A stretch of 38,809 nt of DNA. Source: an uncultured Clostridia bacterium (GTDB lineage Bacteria > Bacillota > Clostridia > Christensenellales > UBA1242). How positions within the stretch are numbered: the first letter of the stretch is position 1; each line of letters starts with the position of its first letter. This document shows positions 32,948-38,809 of the stretch, one piece after another. The position numbers and the translations under genes are program-made. Below the pieces are notes generated by a model. That model was given only the letters and a program-made list of their open reading frames with translations. It searched no databases and was not told the origin of the DNA. The stretch is taken from positions 1 to 38,809 of the forward strand of contig CANQWP010000001.1 in the NCBI GenBank assembly GCA_947627585.1, written 5' to 3'.

Positions 32948-35900
32948 TTAGGATTCTTCTTTCTTTGGAACAACAGCTGTTGAAAGCGCTTTGCTTGCAC
33001 TCGAAGCCGGATTCAACACATCTGCGAGAGTTGAACCGTCAGACCATGTTTTGTTCCATTTTTCATCTTCTTCGTTAAGAGAATCCTTTAGTGCCCGGAT
33101 GTGATCCGATTCAATTCCTTTCAAAGACGGGTCTCGATATGCTTGTTGCATATGCCACAAAATATGTGTTTCGTTCTTTACATCTGTTGTCTTATATTCG
33201 CAAAGAAGACGGATATAGCGTTTGTCGGTGAAAACGTTGTCTTTGTCAGCTGCGCAGGTCAACCTTATTTGGCTTGCTTCAGCAATTGTCGCGTTGTCCA
33301 AACGCACGCCATCTTCATCCAAAATTTCATATGTCCAAGCGTAAAAAGAGCCGATTATGGTGTCCATAAGATGCATGTTTTTGATTTTTGCGCCATTGTC
33401 CAAAACATTTTTTTCGGAAGCGAGTGCATATTCATTGCCATCCCAAACAAACACTTTGTCGCCCAAATCAGAAACCGCAAACACCAACACATTGACATAG
33501 AAGTTGTCAATGTCTTTGGTGCTGACTGCAGCAGTTTGATTTAGCCCATACCATTCAAAATATGGGCCAATGTTTGGCACAGCCAAGCCGTACACCATTT
33601 CAACCCATGAATTGAAATTGTTGAGCGTTGTTTTGTTGGCATAATTAAGAATGTCGGCTGAGCCTTTGAAATAAATTTTCACATCTTGTCCGCCATTTTT
33701 GGTGTCATCAACCAAAATGCCGGTGCTGCATTCAACCATGACGATATTTTCAACATAAAGTGATTGTTCTGCTTTGTAAAGTTGTATGCCCGCCTTGGAA
33801 GCTCCGAAAAATACGGTGTTTTTCGTGTAGAACACAGCGTCCTCAGGCCTAAATTTATAATAATAAGACAAATTGCAATAGTAAGCATAGGTCATTTTGA
33901 GAACCATTTTTTGATTCTGAGCGCTGATCGTCTCGACAGGGTTTGAGCATTTGATGACGGCGTTATAAGCCCTGTTGACTGCGATGCCCTCGCTTTCGCT
34001 GGAGCCGGTCATTGAAGCATTTTTTGCCTCAAAATTGACCTGATGGCCATTGCCATATATTGTTGTTTTGCCCAAGCCATCAACCTTGGTCAAGAAAAGC
34101 CCATTTTCTGTTGCGTAGTCAAATTTTTCGTCACTTTCGCCAAGTTCGCCAACGCCATAGAAATCGGTCTGAAGAACAACTTTGTCGTTGCCATAATATC
34201 CATCGGCATCAAAGACATTCACAAGCGATTCGTCGTCAAGCACATTAAAGTTGAAGTGACGATTTGTTCCGCCAACAGCACCATCGCCCGCTTCAACTCT
34301 CAAAAATGAAAATGCGTTCGGGCTTGCTGCAAACTCTCTGCCACTGTCGTCATCTGCAATTTCATTAGGTTGTGTCCAATTTTGTTCTTCTGCAAAATTT
34401 CCAAAATAATTGTTTTGAACGTCACTTTCCGAAAGCCCAGCAAATGCCCCAAAATATATGCGTGCATAGCCCGGCTCACTAAACACATCCACCCAAATAA
34501 TTTTTTGTGGATTTTTGCCGTCTTCTCCAACAACAATGGCGCCAGTTTGATCTTTCAAAACATAGCCTTCTTCGTCTTTTTCAATTGTGTAGGACAAATT
34601 GTTGTATGTCACATCATATCCAAGTTGATTTGTGATGATTTGAGTTGTGTCGTTGCCAACAATTCTTGTTAAATTCCAAGAAATCTCTTCTGGATTCACT
34701 TTTTTCTGATCAACCAAACTTGAAAGCGCGTTGAAAGGAATTTTGAAATAGTCCACAAGCTCTCCGTCATAGGAACTTTGTTTTGCATAGACGGTCACTT
34801 GTTGATAGCCTTTATAAATATCTTCTGTGTTTCCATTGTCAAAGCTTTCTGTTTCGTTTGTAAATTCAACTTGTGAAATGGCAATGCGCTTCAATTTTAA
34901 AGCCATTTCTTTTTCAGCAAATTTCAATGAAATGTCTTGTTGGAACTCGCTCAATCCTGGAAATGAGATGATAATTTGATTGTTCAAACTGTCATATGAA
35001 GCTTGATAGTTTTCCACTTCTTCGATCTTAAGCATTTCTGCAAAATTTTCGTCACTTCCAAATCCACCAATAATGTCTTCGTCGAGATTCACTTGAAGAG
35101 TGAAGCTGTCCTGAACATTTTTGGCAAGCATAATCAAAATTTCGTCTTCTTCGTTTGCTTTTTCAATGCTGTCCAAAGTTATTGTTTTTGCACCATCTTG
35201 TGCGTCAAGCGTTGCAAAAACATCCATATCAAAGCTGTCAAGATCTGCTTTTTCAAGAGAAAAACTTATTGTTTCTCCTCCACTCTTGAAAGAAATGTCG
35301 TGAACTTTGGCTATGTCAACTGTCAGTGTGCCATTTTGGATTTGTTGCCAATCACCAGCATTGTTTGTTTGATATGTAATGGTTTTTTGTCCATTTGAGA
35401 CTTCAAAAGTCAAACTGTCCAAAAAAGTCTTATATTCTTTTGCATTTTGAATTTCTTTGTCGGCACAAAAAACCTTGAAGCCATCCACCTTTCTTGCGTG
35501 GCAATTTATTGTTACTGTTTTTGAAATATCTTCGTTTCCCAAAGCGGTCACAGTGATTTTTGCTTGTCCAACGCCCACAGCTGTCACAGTTCCGTTTGCG
35601 TTCACTTTCAAAATGTCTGGTCTGTCACTTTCCCACTTTTGCGCTTTGTTTAAGGCGTCCACAGGAAATACATTGACTGAAAGTTGTGCTCTTTCCCCAA
35701 CATACATATCTGTTGGGAATTCGTTTAGTTCAAAATCATAAATCGTTGTGCCTGTGACAACAATTTTTCTCTTTGCAAGCGCAGCGACGTTTTCTTTGCT
35801 CTGGACTGTGATATAAGTTTCTCCATAAAAAACGGGTGTCACAACTCCTTCTTCATCGACTGTTGCCACGTTTTCATTGCTGCTCTTGAAAACTAAATCG

Positions 35901-36124
35901 CGATTTTTTGCATTTGTTGGAAAAACATTGATTTCATCCATGATATTGCGCTTTGGAGGATTTTCTGGATTGTCCATAACAAACACAACTGCATCTTTTT
36001 TGGAAAATTCAACATTTTCGACATAGATGTGTGTCACAAGGCTCAAAATTGCGCCATTAACCAAAAGAATTGCAAGCAAAAGCAATGGCAAGATGATGAT
36101 TGTTGATGCCATAAGTTTTCTCAT
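32948..36124 (-). CDS. Big_2 Ig-repeat/beta-helix surface protein (module 1)
   Basis: 1058 residues. One N-terminal membrane helix (about 5-30, STIIILPLLLLAILLVNGAI) is the likely anchor. Two clear Big_2 Ig domains follow (NENVATVDEEGVVTPVFYGE and the one with VNANGTVTAVGVGQAKI). Next comes a long beta-rich part (about 210-640) of unknown fold, a stretch with IYGNGHQVNF and YVENIVMVECSTGILVDD suggesting a parallel beta-helix, and a hydrophilic tail. The layout matches the 2053-residue protein, including the order ATPase, permease, surface protein. ATG at 36124 is two bases after the permease stop, with the ribosome site inside the end of the permease. Probably exposed on the cell surface and used with the ABC transporter. 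Confidence 0.88.
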   Translation of the reverse strand: MRKLMASTIIILPLLLLAILLVNGAILSLVTHIYVENVEFSKKDAVVFVMDNPENPPKRNIMDEINVFPTNAKNRDLVFKSSNENVATVDEEGVVTPVFYGETYITVQSKENVAALAKRKIVVTGTTIYDFELNEFPTDMYVGERAQLSVNVFPVDALNKAQKWESDRPDILKVNANGTVTAVGVGQAKITVTALGNEDISKTVTINCHARKVDGFKVFCADKEIQNAKEYKTFLDSLTFEVSNGQKTITYQTNNAGDWQQIQNGTLTVDIAKVHDISFKSGGETISFSLEKADLDSFDMDVFATLDAQDGAKTITLDSIEKANEEDEILIMLAKNVQDSFTLQVNLDEDIIGGFGSDENFAEMLKIEEVENYQASYDSLNNQIIISFPGLSEFQQDISLKFAEKEMALKLKRIAISQVEFTNETESFDNGNTEDIYKGYQQVTVYAKQSSYDGELVDYFKIPFNALSSLVDQKKVNPEEISWNLTRIVGNDTTQIITNQLGYDVTYNNLSYTIEKDEEGYVLKDQTGAIVVGEDGKNPQKIIWVDVFSEPGYARIYFGAFAGLSESDVQNNYFGNFAEEQNWTQPNEIADDDSGREFAASPNAFSFLRVEAGDGAVGGTNRHFNFNVLDDESLVNVFDADGYYGNDKVVLQTDFYGVGELGESDEKFDYATENGLFLTKVDGLGKTTIYGNGHQVNFEAKNASMTGSSESEGIAVNRAYNAVIKCSNPVETISAQNQKMVLKMTYAYYCNLSYYYKFRPEDAVFYTKNTVFFGASKAGIQLYKAEQSLYVENIVMVECSTGILVDDTKNGGQDVKIYFKGSADILNYANKTTLNNFNSWVEMVYGLAVPNIGPYFEWYGLNQTAAVSTKDIDNFYVNVLVFAVSDLGDKVFVWDGNEYALASEKNVLDNGAKIKNMHLMDTIIGSFYAWTYEILDEDGVRLDNATIAEASQIRLTCAADKDNVFTDKRYIRLLCEYKTTDVKNETHILWHMQQAYRDPSLKGIESDHIRALKDSLNEEDEKWNKTWSDGSTLADVLNPASSASKALSTAVVPKKEES

Positions 36125-36126
36125 TC

Positions 36127-37728
36127 TTACACCTCAATCTTCCTATATTTTTTGTTTACTGTGAAATAGAAAATTAAAAAGTTAACAAGTGCATAGACAA
36201 AAGATAGTCCAATCATAAGCAAATATGCGGTGAGAGCCCCGCCTTTGAAAAATTTAGGAAAAATAATGCTTATCGTGCCAAAAATTGCGGAAATAACAAG
36301 TCCAAGCAAAAGCATATAGGTGACATTGATTTCTTCTGATTCGCCGTTTGCCTTTGGTTTAATGTTTGGATTTATGAGGTTAATGTTTGCACCGTTGAAA
36401 ACGAGCCCAAAGACGAACAATATTTCACATACAAGAATAACTATAATTTCGATTGCGTTTACAAATTGTAAAGCTGCCAAAACAATTATGCTGATCAGCA
36501 GCGCCCCAAGACTGACAGCTATGTTTATTAGTCCTTTCAAAAGAAGTTGTTTGCGATATGAGACAGGAATGAGTTTTGTGATATAAAAATTTTTGCCTTC
36601 GATGCTGAGCACAATTGCTGAAAACGAACTTATCATTGCCATAAACACAGAAACGACAAGCATTGACACCCCAAAGTTTATGCCTTGACCAATTTGTGCT
36701 TGACCGACCATGCCCACAAGTTTGTCGCAGAAAAACACCATTACAGGGGTTGCGATTGCCACGCCGAGATAAAAATATGAATAGGATTTTGTATGTAAAA
36801 TTTCCAAGAAAGTGTGTCTCAAGATTGCTTTTCCGCTTCCAAAATTGTCCAGTTTGCTGTTTCTTTTGATTCCGCCATCTCCGCCGTCCAATTGTTTTGT
36901 GCGGATGCTTTGATAAACAAACTTTGCAAGCACAATTCCCACGCCCGCAAGCACAAATGTCGCGCCGATCATTGCACCAAAGCCAATCCAAAATTTTTCA
37001 AAGAAAATGATGTTTCCAAGATAATATGCAGGATTATATGGAGTGTCCAAAGATGTGAGCAGTGTTTCCCAAATGCCAAGCGTGCCTTCCTCCCAATTTT
37101 TGTGGATAAAGAAATTTGCAAGTGCTGTCAAAACAAAATAATAAAGTGTAAACAATCCCGCCAAAAAGATGATAAACATAATAATTTGAATTACATTATA
37201 TCTTTTGAGAAGTGAACTTAAATACATTATTGGAATGGCAAGGAAAATTGAAATTGCAAAAGGGATCATTGGCAAAAAAATCACTCCCAAAACAATTCCG
37301 CAAATATATGTAAATGTTATGCAATTCAAAGCCCAGCCAAAAACAAGCATAATTGGAATAAGCAAAATTGCGGAATAAATCATCAAATCAATATAATTCA
37401 AAATCAAACTGCTGACAAAAATTTTGAAAGAGCTAAGTGGAAATCGTGCAGAAATGTGCAGATCCGCCGGGCGATACAACCTTTTGATTTGCATGCTTGT
37501 TGCAAAGACCGTCAACCCAAGCATAAGAATTGTCAAAAACAACACCGACAATCTTTTTATTGAAACGGTCAAAGTTGACTTAAGCACATATGAAAGCCCC
37601 CAAACCAATGCCAAACAAATTCCAATCGCAAACAGCATGGCAATTGAAGTCATGATTGCATTTGTTTTGCTATTGTTTTTGTTAAACCCCCACCTGAGTT
37701 TAAGTTGCAAACGGATGTAATCAAGCAT
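36127..37728 (-). CDS. ABC-2-type permease (module 1)
   Basis: A 533-residue membrane protein with about 12 hydrophobic segments (for example IAMLFAIGICLALVWGLSYV and FLTILMLGLTVFATSM), of the ABC exporter permease kind. The region DLHISARFPLSSFKIFVSS corresponds to the conserved 'DYDLLLSLPVxxxxI' element after TM4. The start is ATG at 37728 (MLDYIRLQLKLRW), which overlaps the last eight bases of the ATPase gene and has GAGGTGG before it; a longer frame inside the ATPase is not credible. It is the intact version of the split permease at 27790-29387. The substrate is unknown; lipid, peptide or surface-polymer export would fit. Confidence 0.88.
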   Translation of the reverse strand: MLDYIRLQLKLRWGFNKNNSKTNAIMTSIAMLFAIGICLALVWGLSYVLKSTLTVSIKRLSVLFLTILMLGLTVFATSMQIKRLYRPADLHISARFPLSSFKIFVSSLILNYIDLMIYSAILLIPIMLVFGWALNCITFTYICGIVLGVIFLPMIPFAISIFLAIPIMYLSSLLKRYNVIQIIMFIIFLAGLFTLYYFVLTALANFFIHKNWEEGTLGIWETLLTSLDTPYNPAYYLGNIIFFEKFWIGFGAMIGATFVLAGVGIVLAKFVYQSIRTKQLDGGDGGIKRNSKLDNFGSGKAILRHTFLEILHTKSYSYFYLGVAIATPVMVFFCDKLVGMVGQAQIGQGINFGVSMLVVSVFMAMISSFSAIVLSIEGKNFYITKLIPVSYRKQLLLKGLINIAVSLGALLISIIVLAALQFVNAIEIIVILVCEILFVFGLVFNGANINLINPNIKPKANGESEEINVTYMLLLGLVISAIFGTISIIFPKFFKGGALTAYLLMIGLSFVYALVNFLIFYFTVNKKYRKIEV

Positions 37729-38440
37729 TATCCACCTCGTTGACTTCCATAAACATTTTTTCAAGGTCAACATCTTTGCTTGTGCGCAGGTCAACTCTTC
37801 TGACAATTTGACCTTTCTTGACAAAAATAACCATATCACAAGCTTTTTTTACTGTTTCCAGACTGTGTGACGAAAACAAAACTGCGTGCTTGTCATCAGC
37901 ATATTCTTTTATGTATTTTACCAAAAGGTTCATCGTTTGTGGATCAAGCCCCACCATTGGCTCGTCCAAAACCCAAAGTGCGGGTCTGTGAACAAGTGCG
38001 CCCAAAATGCAGATTTTTTGCTTCATGCCGTGTGAATAGCTTGATATCTGAGTGTCCAGCGCATAAGCAATGTCAAACTTCTTTGCAAGAAAGTCTGTTG
38101 CATAAGCCTTTTGCTCTTTTGTTGCACCATAAAGGCTGCCCATATAATTTATGTACTCACGACCAGTCAACTTGTCATAGACCGAGTGGTCATCCGGAAC
38201 ATATCCAATGTTCTTCTTTGCTTGTTCGCTTTGTGTGACAATATCAAAGCCGTTCACCTTGATTTCTCCCTCTTGGAATGGCAAAACACCAATTATGCTT
38301 TTGATGATTGTGGATTTTCCAGCGCCGTTGCTTCCAACAAGTCCAACAACTTGTCCTGCTGAAACTTTAAAGCTGACATTTTTTGCTGAAAACTGATCAT
38401 TTGCCGGATATTTTTTTGAAAGATTTTTTACTTTAAGCAT
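37721..38440 (-). CDS. ABC transporter ATPase (module 1)
   Basis: 239 residues with Walker A GSNGAGKS (36-43), IGYVPDDHSVYDKLTG, signature SYSHGMKQK, Walker B LWVLDEPMVGLDP and H-loop SSHS: a complete ABC ATPase. AAAGGAG before ATG at 38440. The C-terminus overlaps the permease start by eight bases, so the pair is translationally coupled. It is closely related to the module 2 ATPase through the whole length. Transcription starts from a promoter with a homopolymeric C run, so the whole module may be switched on and off. Confidence 0.93.
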   Translation of the reverse strand: MLKVKNLSKKYPANDQFSAKNVSFKVSAGQVVGLVGSNGAGKSTIIKSIIGVLPFQEGEIKVNGFDIVTQSEQAKKNIGYVPDDHSVYDKLTGREYINYMGSLYGATKEQKAYATDFLAKKFDIAYALDTQISSYSHGMKQKICILGALVHRPALWVLDEPMVGLDPQTMNLLVKYIKEYADDKHAVLFSSHSLETVKKACDMVIFVKKGQIVRRVDLRTSKDVDLEKMFMEVNEVDNA

Positions 38441-38477
38441 ATTTCTCCTTTGAAATTTTACATGGTCTTATGTCCCC

Positions 38478-38509
38478 ATTTTAGTATAACGGGGGGGGGG
38501 ATTTGTCAA
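38478..38509 (-). promoter_or_regulatory. Promoter of module 1 with a C10 tract in the spacer
   Basis: Minus strand TTGACA (38504-38509), then AAT, ten C (38491-38500), GT, and TATACT (38483-38488); a TAAAAT overlaps at 38478-38483. The spacer to TATACT is 15 bases, two short of the optimum, and to TAAAAT 20. Gain of two C would give the ideal 17. Homopolymer runs between -35 and -10 are known phase-variation switches (for example porA of Neisseria). Confidence 0.7.
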
Positions 38510-38513
38510 GTAA

Positions 38514-38536
38514 ATTTTATATATAATATATAAAAT
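38514..38536. repeat. AT-only inverted repeat
   Basis: ATTTTATATAT, one central base, ATATATAAAAT: two perfect 11-base arms directly upstream of the module 1 promoter. It could be a regulator site, a cruciform-prone sequence or chance in AT-rich DNA. Confidence 0.6.
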
Positions 38537-38654
38537 TCGACAATTTTTATTCATTTTGTGCCGCCGATTCTTATCATCTGTGACCGATGCGAATTTATTT
38601 GCGACTTTTCAAACATGGGGATGTGTATCTCCGCTTGAAACTGATGATGAAACA
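38537..38654. other. Intergenic region without a recognised gene
   Basis: Between the module 1 promoter and the tRNA-Arg terminator. No frame with a ribosome site and no hairpin RNA pattern that I recognise. Confidence 0.5.
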
Positions 38655-38686
38655 GAAAAATAGAAAAACAGCCATTTCTGACTGTT
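38655..38686 (-). terminator. Probable terminator of tRNA-Arg
   Basis: Minus strand AACAGTC, loop AGAAAT, GGCTGTT, then TTTCTATTTTTC. A second hairpin, CCCG...CGGG around a T run (38699-38715), lies between it and the tRNA. Confidence 0.65.
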
Positions 38687-38734
38687 AATCGCCCATAATC
38701 CCCGTAAAAAAACGGGTTCAACTATGTTCTTTTT

Positions 38735-38809
38735 TGGTGCTCCCGTCAGGACTCGAACCCGAACAAATGGTTCCGAAGACCATTGTGCTATCCATTACAC
38801 CACGAGAGC
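38735..38809 (-). tRNA. tRNA-Arg(UCG)
   Basis: A complete 75-base cloverleaf ending exactly at the window edge. Minus strand acceptor GCTCTCG pairs with CGGGAGC, anticodon stem ATGGT/ACCAT with loop CTTCGGA (anticodon UCG), T arm with GGTTCGAGTCC, discriminator A and encoded CCA. Confidence 0.96.

Noticed and set aside
38699..38715. CCCG...CGGG hairpin as the tRNA-Arg terminator
   Set aside because: The T run lies in the loop, not after the stem; the hairpin at 38655-38686 is a better terminator.
1..38809. CRISPR array, rRNA, insertion sequence or prophage
   Set aside because: No spaced direct repeats, rRNA stretches, transposase, integrase or phage structural genes were seen. The repeats present encode Ig-like or MBG domains.

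Overview
The window looks like chromosome of a low-GC Gram-positive bacterium, most likely an uncultured, anaerobic Clostridia-type Firmicute. The evidence is σA promoters with AGGAGG-type ribosome sites, tRNAs with encoded CCA, lipoprotein signals without outer-membrane genes, very large Ig-like surface proteins, an EFR1-type flavodoxin/ferredoxin protein and MscL. This placement is inference; no marker gene fixes the genus. Almost all genes lie on the minus strand.

Left part (1-8210): the start of an ABC exporter gene runs off the left edge. It is followed by a tight seven-gene minus-strand operon (8081 down to 384) driven by one good promoter. In transcription order it encodes an SPFH/band-7 protein with two zinc ribbons, a one-pass membrane protein, a small TPR-like protein, two small coiled-coil proteins that look like ESCRT-III (Snf7/CHMP) subunits, a Vps4-type AAA ATPase with an MIT-like N-terminus and a Vps4-type C-terminal tail, and a 1234-residue zinc ribbon-TPR-degenerate TIR-membrane-GLUG protein. 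This looks like a eukaryote-style ESCRT-III/Vps4 membrane-remodelling machine in a bacterium and is the main discovery candidate.

Middle (8211-16467): a short lipoprotein, a Gly/Cys-rich 70-residue peptide, a PH-domain protein, a Nudix hydrolase, tRNA-Ala(UGC), MscL, an MGMT-type alkyltransferase translationally coupled to a 660-residue lipoprotein, an iron-containing alcohol dehydrogenase, and a divergent one-pass membrane protein. Most transcription units have a recognisable promoter and terminator.

Right part (16470-38510): two paralogous surface modules, each made of an ABC ATPase, an ABC-2-type permease of about 532 residues and a membrane-anchored Big_2 Ig-repeat/beta-helix protein. 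The 30127-16470 copy adds a 1712-residue MBG/YDG-repeat protein and has a frameshift splitting its permease. The 38440-32948 copy is driven by a promoter whose spacer contains a run of ten C residues, which suggests phase variation. Between them lies an SDR dehydrogenase/EFR1 ferredoxin gene pair. The window ends with tRNA-Arg(UCG).
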